From assembly GCF_900460245.1 (NCBI RefSeq), contig NZ_UHIP01000001.1, positions 2,356,001 to 2,420,000 on the forward strand: a stretch of 64,000 nt of DNA, in the 5' to 3' direction. The translations under genes were made by a program, and so were the position numbers. Source of the stretch: Vibrio fluvialis (GTDB lineage: Bacteria > Pseudomonadota > Gammaproteobacteria > Enterobacterales > Vibrionaceae). The notes below the pieces were generated by a model, which made no database searches, was not told the DNA's origin, and saw nothing but the letters and a program-made list of their open reading frames with translations. How positions within the stretch are numbered: position 1 is the first letter of the stretch; every line of letters starts with the position of its first letter. This document shows, one piece after another, positions 18,147-26,978 of this stretch.

Positions 18147-19331
18147 TTAGCCGGGATGGCCGTCCGCCCTTGGTGTCAGCAACATAACACCAAACCGCGC
18201 CACAAACAGACCAAATGCCAGCGCCCACAAACTGGCGCTAAGGTTCAGCCATAACATCATATGCACTGGCCAGAAGGCAACGCCAATGCTGCGCACCAAC
18301 GCCGCCAAGAGCAGCGCAGAAAATGCCAGCGCCATGTTCGGCCCCTGATAAATGGCACGGCCGGTATGGCCCATGGTTACACGCGCGATCATTGCCAGAA
18401 TCAACCCTGCCAGCGCGCCAATCGCAAACAGATGCAGCATATTGTGCGAAACGAAATGATTGCTGGCCAAACCGCGCACCAACAAGCTGAGCGGAATACA
18501 GGCGTAAGCTGTATGCAGTGACCACACTAAGGGTTCACTGAGCGTGCGCCACGGCTGCCAACGCAGCCAGCGAACCAGTTGCGCTACTCCTGCCAGCAGC
18601 ATCAGCGGCTGGCCTAATTGCGCTTCAGCGAGCGGGAAGAAACTGATCACAAACAGCGCAACCAACGGGCCGTTGGCCAGCACATCCAACCACAATTTAG
18701 AGTCTGCTTTGTCAAACTGAAAACGGCGCGCAGTGAAAAAGGGAATCACCCGCCCGCCCATTACTGACAACAGCAATGTAAACCACCACAACATCGCCTG
18801 CCACACCGCAGAAGAAGGAAACGGCGGCATGCCTTTGATGGTGGCATAACTGGCAAAGTTGGCCGCAATCGCAAGGGCAAACAGAGGGACAAAAAACAGA
18901 TTACGCCAGCCTTTGGTTTTCACTACGCGAATGCCAATTTCGTACGCCGTCAGCGCCAGAAACAGCGCTTCAATGCTCGACGTCAGCCACAATGGAACTG
19001 GCGTCCAAAACAGCACGCGTACCAGCAACCACAGCGCTACCAACAGTGCTAACCGTGTACTTTTGGTACCGGGAATGCCGGTCCAGTTTTGTACGGCCGT
19101 GAGCAGAAATCCGGCCACGATCGCCATAGCAAAACCAAACAGCATCTCATGTACGTGCCACCACAACGCGGGCACACGCAGCGCGTCCGACTGACCATGT
19201 TGAAACATCCACACCCAGACCACCACGGCAATCACCGCGTACACGCTGCCCAATAAAAAGAATGGCCGGAAACCCAAGCGCAACCAAGCTGGAATACGTT
19301 CTTCAACCCGCTTATCGACGATATTTAACAC
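18147..19331 (-). CDS. nnrS: NnrS family membrane protein, nitric-oxide stress
   Basis: NnrS is a polytopic, haem- and copper-associated membrane protein that relieves nitrosative stress. The 394-residue product has about twelve hydrophobic helices and the family hallmarks LGFRPFFLLGSVYAV, WHVHEMLFGFAMAIVAGFLL, GRVIPFFTARR and HLFAIGALAGLILAMIARVT with MGHTGR. The start codon is a GTG-type initiation at 19331 or nearby ATG-equivalent; GGAG (minus strand AAGGAG) lies just upstream. It is monocistronic. A -24/-12 promoter at 19373-19388 suggests sigma-54/NorR control. Confidence 0.93.
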   Translation of the reverse strand: MLNIVDKRVEERIPAWLRLGFRPFFLLGSVYAVIAVVVWVWMFQHGQSDALRVPALWWHVHEMLFGFAMAIVAGFLLTAVQNWTGIPGTKSTRLALLVALWLLVRVLFWTPVPLWLTSSIEALFLALTAYEIGIRVVKTKGWRNLFFVPLFALAIAANFASYATIKGMPPFPSSAVWQAMLWWFTLLLSVMGGRVIPFFTARRFQFDKADSKLWLDVLANGPLVALFVISFFPLAEAQLGQPLMLLAGVAQLVRWLRWQPWRTLSEPLVWSLHTAYACIPLSLLVRGLASNHFVSHNMLHLFAIGALAGLILAMIARVTMGHTGRAIYQGPNMALAFSALLLAALVRSIGVAFWPVHMMLWLNLSASLWALAFGLFVARFGVMLLTPRADGHPG

Positions 19332-19372
19332 TCTGACTCCTTATCCCCAGTTCAGGTTGTTTTACTTACCTA

Positions 19373-19388
19373 GGCATAAACCGAGCCA
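19373..19388 (-). promoter_or_regulatory. Sigma-54 (-24/-12) promoter of nnrS
   Basis: Read on the minus strand, TGGCTCGGTTTATGCC matches TGGCACG-N4-TTGCW with the invariant GG and GC exactly 10 nt apart. It lies about 43 bp before the nnrS start. In V. cholerae nnrS is reported to be activated by NorR, a sigma-54 activator, which fits. A GT-N7-AC element at 19441-19451, of the form NorR binds, lies upstream, but such sequences are common. Confidence 0.72.
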
Positions 19389-19465
19389 GAAAATTACTCA
19401 TTAAATATCAATAAATTAAAAACCACCCTTTCGTTTTCGAGTCAAATAAACACAACGAAAAAGGA

Positions 19466-19490
19466 GTCATTAAGACTCCTTTGGTTATTT
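19466..19490 (-). terminator. Terminator of the GNAT/C39 gene
   Basis: AAAGGAGTC and GACTCCTTT form a 9-bp stem around ATTAA, about 20 bp past the stop of the minus-strand gene. On the minus strand the arm continues into a T-run (TTTTTC). It lies between this gene and the nnrS promoter region. Confidence 0.85.
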
Positions 19491-19507
19491 ATGACTCATA
19501 AAAACTA

Positions 19508-20602
19508 TTATGAATCACGACGGCTGATCACCACACAGGCAATTTGCTTTTGTTTGCCAAAACCGAGGATCTGCGACAGCGCTTTTTTGCCCACCGGCAC
19601 ATAGGCCGACGCCACCGCATGATCTTCCGATTCGGCGTGCGGATCATGGAAAAAGAAGAACTTGTCGCTCATACCGCTGAGTACGATCCAGTGCGGCTCT
19701 TTCTTGCCGTCAAAGCGGTAGGTACTGATCAGCAGCAGCACGCACGAGCCCTGAGCGACCCACTCCTCGAGCTGAGCCTGACTTGGCGGCGCATCGATCA
19801 TTTCTACATCTTCGTCAGTCAGTTGACGGCAAAAATCCTGATGCACCAGCTCAATGACCGCCTTTTTATTCGGATCGCGCACACTGTCGATAAACGGCGT
19901 ACTGCGCGACTGGTTCCACAACTCAACATGAAAACCCCGGCGTGCCGCAGCAAGCGCCAAACCTTGACCACTGCAACCTCCATGGCCGGCCGCCATGAAA
20001 ATGGTGGTCGCTTCACGCCACAGTTGCAGCTCCTGCGTCCGGCTCGGTTCATAGCCTTCATCCAGATATGAAAAGCTCATCATCAGACACGCGGCACCAC
20101 AGGTAAATGGTGTGGTTTGCACATACAGCGGCATCGGTAGCTGAACTTTTTGACCATGGGGTGTTAAACGTTTCTGCATGCGACGGCCATCACATAAATC
20201 ATCATAGTAATGGATGAGCAGCTTCAAAGTTTTATAGCCCATTTTTTCATATAAATTTATGGCTGCTATATTGTCTTCACGTACTTCTAGCCGTAATGTA
20301 GTAGAGCCTTGATCAAGAGCTGCACGCTCGCATTGCTCGACTAATGTCTGAGCAATCCTCCGTCCTCTGAAATCGGGTTTAACGGCAATCGAATACAACC
20401 TTGATAGCTGTGTACCTTGATGAAATAGTAGCAATGCATATCCAGCCAGTTCCTCACCGGCGTCTGCCACGAAAACAATCGCCTGGTTGGAGTGTAAAAA
20501 ACGCTTCATTTGACGCGGGGAAATTTTATCCCCATCAAAAAGCTGTTGTTCTAACGCATTAAGCGCAGTGAGATCAGCACCTTTCGCAAGACGAAAGTCC
20601 AT
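19508..20602 (-). CDS. GNAT acetyltransferase fused to C39-like peptidase (DUF3335)
   Basis: A two-domain, 364-residue protein. Residues 1-150 are a RimI-like GNAT domain with acetyl-CoA motif VKPDFRGRRIAQTL (74-87) and LYEKMGY. Residues 155-364 are a papain-like C39 peptidase-type domain with a plausible triad: C168 (TCGAAC), H304 (PHWIVLSG) and D320 (FHDPH). The family is known as GNAT/peptidase C39 or DUF3335 and is often paired with RimK-like ATP-grasp genes, as here (divergent, 206 bp away). Substrates are unknown; acetylation and cleavage of a ligase-made peptide or tagged protein is an inference. Confidence 0.88.
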   Translation of the reverse strand: MDFRLAKGADLTALNALEQQLFDGDKISPRQMKRFLHSNQAIVFVADAGEELAGYALLLFHQGTQLSRLYSIAVKPDFRGRRIAQTLVEQCERAALDQGSTTLRLEVREDNIAAINLYEKMGYKTLKLLIHYYDDLCDGRRMQKRLTPHGQKVQLPMPLYVQTTPFTCGAACLMMSFSYLDEGYEPSRTQELQLWREATTIFMAAGHGGCSGQGLALAAARRGFHVELWNQSRSTPFIDSVRDPNKKAVIELVHQDFCRQLTDEDVEMIDAPPSQAQLEEWVAQGSCVLLLISTYRFDGKKEPHWIVLSGMSDKFFFFHDPHAESEDHAVASAYVPVGKKALSQILGFGKQKQIACVVISRRDS

Positions 20603-20655
20603 ACGATGTCCTTACTGGGTTTACAGGATAGTGGTTGGCAAGATTGCGACTCAAT

Positions 20656-20777
20656 TTACCCAAAGTACTTGGCGTTGCAGCCAGATGAACAGCGAGTGAG
20701 TTCCCATGAGCATAGCTCACTATGTGATGGGGCAGACAAGCGCAGTCGACAATGCGGCTTCAAGTCAGAGGGTTATA
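20656..20777. repeat. Vibrio-type intergenic imperfect palindromic repeat
   Basis: About 122 bp begin with TTACCCAAAGTACTTGG and end with CTTCAAGTCAGAGGGTTATA, so the outer ends (TACCC / GGGTTA) and the inner ACTTG / CAAGT are inverted. The centre has GAGTTCCCATGAGCATAGC followed by CACTATGTGATGGGG. I recall closely similar elements scattered through Vibrio intergenic regions (ERIC-like, non-autonomous). A reading frame over it (20606-20806) is not a gene. Confidence 0.7.
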
Positions 20778-20779
20778 AT
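20774..20779 (+). promoter_or_regulatory. Candidate -10 box of the RimK-like gene, at the repeat edge
   Basis: TATAAT is formed by the right end of the intergenic repeat and the adjoining bases, 30 bp before the ATG at 20809. No good -35 lies 16-18 bp upstream, so activity is uncertain. Confidence 0.4.
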
Positions 20780-20808
20780 ACACCTATTGTGATAGGAAAA
20801 AATTAACT

Positions 20809-22260
20809 ATGGCAAACCTTTTAATCGTGACAGACCAGGCTAGTGACTGGCAGCAATATTTCCCATCAGAACAAGTCATCAGTGTCGATCAGTACCTGGA
20901 TGCCGATTGGAAAAACAATCACCGCAGTCTGCAAGTGGTGAACCTGTGTCGCGATTACGACTACATGAGTACCGGCTATTACTGTTCTTTAATGGCGGAA
21001 GCTCGTGGTCACCGTGTTATTCCTCGCGTGATGGCGATTAATGACATCAACCAGCCGTTTTTACTGTCCAGCGGTCTGGTTAAACTCAACAAACTGTGCA
21101 AACACACCGAGTCGATTCACTGCAAAATTTACTTTGGCCGCACTCCGGAGCCAGGGCTGGAAAAACTCGCTCGTCGTCTGTTTGAACAGTTCATGGTGCC
21201 CGTGATTGAACTGGCGATGACCAAGTTCCAAGGTCACTGGCAGATCAGTAAAATCGCACCTTTCCCATTTCAGGATTTGGCCGATCAAGAGCAGGATTTC
21301 TTCATCGAATCGCTGGAACAGTTCTCGAACAAAATCTGGCGTAAACCGAAGCAAGAGAAGAAATACCGTTACGACATCGCCATGCTGGTCGATGAAGAAG
21401 AGAAAATGCCGCCGTCAGATGCTTCTGCCCTGAAGCGTTTTCGCCGTGCAGCCAACCGCTTGGGTATGAACCTGGAAACCATCTCACCAGACGATTTGTC
21501 ACGTTTGGGCGAATTCGATGGCCTGTTCATTCGTGCCACCACCAACATCAGTAACTTCACCTACCGTTTTGCCAAAACGGCCGAGAAGATGGGCCTGGTG
21601 GTGATGGATGATTCCGAGTCAATCATGAAGTGCACCAACAAAGTCTTTCTGACCGAGTTGTTGCAACGCAACAATGTTCCAGCGCCTAACAGCGTCATCG
21701 TGCAGGGTTATGATCCCAACTGGAAATCCTACCTGATGGAACATCTGGAGTTTCCAATGGTGTTGAAGATTCCGGATGGCGCCTTCTCGCGCGGAGTGGT
21801 GAAAGTGCGCAACGAACAGGAGTTGGAAAAAGAAGCCACCGCGCTGTTTGAAAAAAGCGTGCTGATCCTGGCGCAAGCCTTTATGCCGACCGATTTCGAC
21901 TGGCGTATTGGTGTACTCAACCACCAGCCGATTTTCGCCTGCAAGTACATGATGAGCCGTGGTCACTGGCAGATCTATCAGCACCACAGCAGTGGCCGGG
22001 TTTCCTCCGGTGGTTTCGAAACGCTAGATTTGAAACAGGTGCCGAAGCAAGTCGTCGATGTGGCGGTCAAAGCAGCCAACCTCATCGGAGGTGGTCTGTA
22101 TGGTGTTGACTTAAAAGAGATTGACGGTCAAGTTTATGTTATCGAAGTCAATGATAACCCGAGCATTGACCACCATGTCGAAGACGCCTTCCTTGGCGAT
22201 CTGCTTTACGACCGGGTGATGACCGAGTTTTTACGCCGCATTCAGATGCGTGGATTCTAA
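20809..22260 (+). CDS. RimK-like ATP-grasp ligase with N-terminal RLAN domain
   Basis: A 483-residue RimK family protein. Residues 1-190 form the RimK-like N-terminal domain (LCRDYDYMSTGYYCSLMAEA, HRVIPRV); residues from about 195 form the ATP-grasp domain (SESIMKCTNKVFLTELL, FPMVLKIPDGAFSRGVVKV, FMPTDFDWRIGVL, VIEVNDNPSIDHH with the metal-binding E and N residues). ATP-grasp ligases join a carboxylate to an amine; RimK itself adds glutamates to ribosomal protein S6. The target here is unknown. It is divergent from the GNAT/C39 gene, an association known in many proteobacteria. Confidence 0.9.
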   Translation: MANLLIVTDQASDWQQYFPSEQVISVDQYLDADWKNNHRSLQVVNLCRDYDYMSTGYYCSLMAEARGHRVIPRVMAINDINQPFLLSSGLVKLNKLCKHTESIHCKIYFGRTPEPGLEKLARRLFEQFMVPVIELAMTKFQGHWQISKIAPFPFQDLADQEQDFFIESLEQFSNKIWRKPKQEKKYRYDIAMLVDEEEKMPPSDASALKRFRRAANRLGMNLETISPDDLSRLGEFDGLFIRATTNISNFTYRFAKTAEKMGLVVMDDSESIMKCTNKVFLTELLQRNNVPAPNSVIVQGYDPNWKSYLMEHLEFPMVLKIPDGAFSRGVVKVRNEQELEKEATALFEKSVLILAQAFMPTDFDWRIGVLNHQPIFACKYMMSRGHWQIYQHHSSGRVSSGGFETLDLKQVPKQVVDVAVKAANLIGGGLYGVDLKEIDGQVYVIEVNDNPSIDHHVEDAFLGDLLYDRVMTEFLRRIQMRGF

Positions 22261-22264
22261 AATT

Positions 22265-22293
22265 AAAAGCCAGGGTAACCCCTGGCTTTTTCG
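22265..22293 (+). terminator. Terminator after the RimK-like gene
   Basis: AAAAGCCAGGG (22265-22275), loop TAAC, CCCTGGCTTTT (22280-22290), then TTC. It separates the ligase gene from the ZntB-like gene, which has its own ribosome site 18 bp later. Confidence 0.88.
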
Positions 22294-22308
22294 CATAAGA
22301 GGATAGTT

Positions 22309-23250
22309 ATGGATTTTCTCATCGATCACTGGCGTTTTAGTGAAGATCAAGCCGTTCAGCCTGAGGATAAACCACAAAACATTGAGCCCGGCCACTGGTA
22401 TCATTGCCAACGTGACGCCGCCGGTGTGCGCGAATGGCTGATCAGTAACGCCATTCCGGCTTCGATTGTCGATAGCTTGCTGGCCGAAGATACCCGCCCG
22501 TTGTTTGAACAGTACGATGATCAGAACTTCTTGCTGATCCTGCGTGGCGTCAACCTGAACGAAAATGCCGACCCAGCCGACATGCTCAGTGTGCGCATTC
22601 TGTATTACAACGGCGCACTGATTTCGAGCCGCAAAATTCCATCGAAAACCATTAATACGCTACGCAATGCGCTACTCGAAGGCAACGGTCCTAAGAGTCT
22701 GGCGGAACTGGTACTGGGTATCGTCGATGGCCTCAACCGCAATATCGACAGCTATCTGGATCTGGTGGAAGACAAGATCACGGCGTTCGATGACGAAACT
22801 GAGCTCAGCGAAGAGCTGATGAATACGCACAAAGCGCTGCTCAAAATCAAACGCTTCATTAAGCCGCAGCAATACGCCATTGATGATTACCAGAATTCCA
22901 GTGTGCCGCTGGCCAGCAACAAACATTTGCGCCTGCGTCACAGCGTCAACACCATTACACGCATCAACGAAACTCTGGACTTTTACCTGAGTGAACTGGA
23001 GATCATCAAAGGCGAGCTGCGTCAATATCATGCCGAGAAAATGAACCAGAACACCTATCTGTTCTCGGTCATTGCGGCGATTTTCCTGCCCACCAGCTTT
23101 TTAACCGGCCTGCTTGGTGTTAACGTGGGAGGCATTCCCGGCACAGAATCACCGGTCGCATTTGGCGTATTCTGTTTAGGCCTGGTGGCAATTTTTGGAT
23201 TGGAATTCTGGATTCTGCGCCGTTTGCAGTTTTTCAGCAAACAACCATAG
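22309..23250 (+). CDS. zntB: ZntB-like zinc transporter, CorA family
   Basis: A 313-residue member of the CorA/ZntB metal transporter family. The large N-terminal cytoplasmic domain (1-250) ends in a long helix, followed by two C-terminal membrane helices with the pore signature GVNVGGIPG (the GxN motif of the family). ZntB moves Zn2+ across the inner membrane as a pentamer. The start has GAGGATAGTT upstream. It may be cotranscribed with the GGCT-like gene 105 bp downstream. Confidence 0.88.
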   Translation: MDFLIDHWRFSEDQAVQPEDKPQNIEPGHWYHCQRDAAGVREWLISNAIPASIVDSLLAEDTRPLFEQYDDQNFLLILRGVNLNENADPADMLSVRILYYNGALISSRKIPSKTINTLRNALLEGNGPKSLAELVLGIVDGLNRNIDSYLDLVEDKITAFDDETELSEELMNTHKALLKIKRFIKPQQYAIDDYQNSSVPLASNKHLRLRHSVNTITRINETLDFYLSELEIIKGELRQYHAEKMNQNTYLFSVIAAIFLPTSFLTGLLGVNVGGIPGTESPVAFGVFCLGLVAIFGLEFWILRRLQFFSKQP

Positions 23251-23355
23251 CGAGAGAAGTGCGGCAAGCCTTGTATTTCGCGAACAAAGACACAAACAAC
23301 CGCGCCATTTGCAGACTCAAACTGCAACTGGCGCACAAGAGGTAATGGAGTCAGC

Positions 23356-24281
<926 letters not shown>

Positions 24282-24399
24282 CTAGCAAGCCCGCACAAAA
24301 GCACAAGCGCCTTTGAACGGAACTATGAAGACTCGCACGTCGTTGACGTGGTAAGACCTCCACCTTTATCGGAAGCCAATCACGCTTCATCGTGTGGTC

Positions 24400-25470
24400 T
24401 TAGTGGTTCTCATCCGCCAGCAGAAACTGATACACCGTGGTATAGGCGTATTCTTGTTCAGGAAGCAGCATACAACTCTCCTGCTGCCATTCTGGATGGT
24501 TAGGCGAGTCGGGCAAGAACTGGGTTTCCAGCGCGAGTCCTTGGTAATCGCTGTACTTTGCCCCGTTGCGTCCCGGCGTGCCCAGCAACCAGTTCCCGCT
24601 ATACAACTGCATCGCTGGTTTATCGGTAAAGACCTTGAGCGTGACCTTTTCGTCATCGGATATCAGCGTCGCGGCACAAGCACCCAGCCGGCACTCTTCA
24701 TTCAACCAGTAGCTGTGATCATAACCCTTGGCGAAAGCCTGCTGCTCATCGCTCATCAGATCCTGGCCAACGGTTTTCATGCAGCGAAAATCAAATCCCG
24801 TATTCCTCACACTCCGTAACTCGCCAAGCGGAATCGCCGTTTCATCTGTCGGCAGGTAACGCTCCGCATTGATGGACAGCTTATGCTCAAGCACATTTGC
24901 ACCTGACTCCGCCCCCATCAAGTTGAAATACGCATGATTGGTCAGGTTAATCGGGGTCGCTTTGTCGCTGTTCGCCAGATAGCGAATGCAGACTTCGTTA
25001 GCGTCAGTCAATTCATACGTCACTGACGCGGTCACATTGCCGGGGAAACCTTGTTCGCCATCTGCAGAATAAAGAGAAAACACCGCTGTCCGCTCTGACT
25101 TGCTGACCAGAGTCCAGCGGCGATGACTCCAGCCCAATTTACCTCCGTGCAAGCAGTTGGCACCTTGGTTGGCGACCAGTTGCACAGTTTGCCCGTCATA
25201 CTCATATTGAGCCTGAGCGATTCGATTGGCATAGCGTCCGACCGTCGCGCCAAGAAATGCACCTTGAGATTCAAACGCAGCCATGCTGTCCACGCCCAGC
25301 ACGACTTCACGCTCTTGTTCGCCAAGAGGCAACCGACAACTTAACCACGTGGCACCGATATCCATCAAGACAATACGCATTCCATGAACATTGCTTAACT
25401 CAACGAGCTGAGCAACACGCCCATCTTGAAAACTCTCGCGAGTCATCGACTCAAACAACGGGTTAGCCAC
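24400..25470 (-). CDS. galM: Aldose 1-epimerase (galactose mutarotase)
   Basis: GalM interconverts alpha and beta anomers of galactose and glucose, feeding the Leloir pathway. The 356-residue chain has the fingerprint FLGATVGRYANRIA, NCLHGGKLGWSHRRW, catalytic H179 in NLTNHAYFNLMG and catalytic E315 in LETQFLPDSPNHPEW. The start is GTG (25468-25470) with GGAGG 6 bp upstream. It stands alone rather than in a galETKM operon. A LacI/GalR-type palindrome lies 150 bp upstream. Confidence 0.95.
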   Translation of the reverse strand: MANPLFESMTRESFQDGRVAQLVELSNVHGMRIVLMDIGATWLSCRLPLGEQEREVVLGVDSMAAFESQGAFLGATVGRYANRIAQAQYEYDGQTVQLVANQGANCLHGGKLGWSHRRWTLVSKSERTAVFSLYSADGEQGFPGNVTASVTYELTDANEVCIRYLANSDKATPINLTNHAYFNLMGAESGANVLEHKLSINAERYLPTDETAIPLGELRSVRNTGFDFRCMKTVGQDLMSDEQQAFAKGYDHSYWLNEECRLGACAATLISDDEKVTLKVFTDKPAMQLYSGNWLLGTPGRNGAKYSDYQGLALETQFLPDSPNHPEWQQESCMLLPEQEYAYTTVYQFLLADENH

Positions 25471-25622
25471 GATAAACCTCCGAATATTTGATCATCGATT
25501 TCACTCCCCTAACACAGACTTCCAACCGCCATTTCATGCGCCAACATCCAGAATCAACAAAGATTAATGAACGAAGTTTAGCAACTTGCCATAGCAATAT
25601 GCTGTGACTCCCTTGGCATTAA

Positions 25623-25636
25623 TGAAAACGTTTTCA
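25623..25636. promoter_or_regulatory. LacI/GalR-family operator candidate
   Basis: TGAAAACGTTTTCA is a perfect 14-bp palindrome with the central CG typical of LacI/GalR family operators and close to the E. coli GalR site. It lies between galM (150 bp) and the divergent PAP2-like gene (148 bp). Position next to galM suggests GalR control of galM. Confidence 0.55.
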
Positions 25637-25783
25637 CCGATATTATAACCATGTATAAACACGCGCCAGACTAAAGGCTAAACTTATAAGTGAGTGAGTT
25701 GACAATGAAAAATTAGCAAACTGAACAAAACCGGTCACAATCTGCACTAAACTGATATGACAAATGGATAGCAGAGTGGCTCA

Positions 25784-26875
25784 ATGGAATTTCGAATCAC
25801 AAGCCCAAATTGGCATGAAGAGTGGCAGAGCCTGAAACTGACTCTTGCCGAAGATAAGATCATCTATCTCTATGTGTTGATTCTGATTCTTTGCATCTAT
25901 GGCTCAATCTCGTTCGGTGGTATTGAGACCAAACTGCATTACCGACTCACGACCTATCTGGGGTCGATGGTGCACACAACCAGTATGACGTTCGTGCTTT
26001 GGTGTACTTACTTCTATTGTCACATGCTCAAAAACCGTATCGCACACCCAACAATTCATCTGCTTAAAACCGTACTTGCCTTCTTTTCACCACTCTCGCG
26101 CCCGTTGGCATGCCTGTTAACCCTGTTGTGTGTCAGTGTGGTGCTATCCAGTTATACCTACATGAAATCCATCATTCCGGATATTCAGTTTTATCAGTAC
26201 GATGCGCTGTTTTATCAGTTGGACAAAGTACTGCACGCAGGCTTTTCACCATGGGAAATCACCCACGCTATTTTTGCCCACCCGCTGGCGACCTTAATAC
26301 TCAACTTTTTCTATAATCTGTGGTTTTTCGTGATTTGGGGGGGACTGGTGTTCTTCATTTTGTATCGACAAAATCAGGCGATAAGGTTACGTTTTTTTCT
26401 GTCCTTCATCACATGCTGGTTAGTGCTTGGTTGTGTGCTAGCCACCCTACTTTCGTCAGCAGGCCCTTGTTACACAGAACTCCTCAATTCCTCTTACAAC
26501 TACTACACTCCGTTGATGCTTCGCCTTCAGGAACAAAACCAGTGGCTACAGCAAAACCATCTTCCCGATATTTGGGCATTGAACATTCAGAATGTGCTCT
26601 GGCATCACTTTGAAGCACGAGATCAAGGCATAGGTTCAGGTATATCTGCGATGCCCAGCATGCACGTGTCTATGGCGGTATTGCTCGCCCTTGCGGTTTC
26701 GGCATTGCATCGCAGATGGGGGTATCTGGCATGGGGCTATGCCTTGATGATCCAAATTGGTTCGGTTCATTTAGCCTGGCATTACGCTGTCGATGGTTAT
26801 GTCAGCACATTGCTGACTGTCATAATTTGGCGTTCAATGGGCTGGCTGACTCAAAAGTCGGATATCCCACGCTAA
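25784..26875 (+). CDS. PAP2/Aur1-like integral membrane protein
   Basis: A 363-residue polytopic protein with about eight hydrophobic helices. The PAP2_3 (Aur1/inositolphosphotransferase-like) signature is present: SAMPSMHVSM at 288-297 and H333-Y334 with D337 in HLAWHYAVDGY. Such enzymes transfer or remove phosphate or phospho-head-groups on lipids on the outer face of the inner membrane. The substrate is unknown. The long middle insert (230-280) differs from short bacterial PAP2 enzymes. It is divergent from galM. Confidence 0.8.
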   Translation: MEFRITSPNWHEEWQSLKLTLAEDKIIYLYVLILILCIYGSISFGGIETKLHYRLTTYLGSMVHTTSMTFVLWCTYFYCHMLKNRIAHPTIHLLKTVLAFFSPLSRPLACLLTLLCVSVVLSSYTYMKSIIPDIQFYQYDALFYQLDKVLHAGFSPWEITHAIFAHPLATLILNFFYNLWFFVIWGGLVFFILYRQNQAIRLRFFLSFITCWLVLGCVLATLLSSAGPCYTELLNSSYNYYTPLMLRLQEQNQWLQQNHLPDIWALNIQNVLWHHFEARDQGIGSGISAMPSMHVSMAVLLALAVSALHRRWGYLAWGYALMIQIGSVHLAWHYAVDGYVSTLLTVIIWRSMGWLTQKSDIPR

Positions 26876-26978
26876 TGTCATAAAACTGCTGTATTTTCTT
26901 ACAACTTTCTAGTTGAGCCTGAGAATCACACCCTCTACATTGCCGATCAGGATACAAGCGACATGCAAGTAGGATAAG

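Noticed and set aside
19466..19490. Possible NorR site GT-N7-AC within AGTCATTAAGACT
   Set aside because: This inverted repeat is better explained as the terminator stem of the GNAT/C39 gene.
20606..20806. Small plus-strand frame before the RimK-like gene
   Set aside because: It lies almost wholly within the intergenic repeat and its composition reflects the repeat; no ribosome site.
24340..24399. Terminator after galM
   Set aside because: TAAGACC and GGTCTTA arms are present but the loop is about 40 nt with mismatches in the stem and no T-run, so I could not call it.
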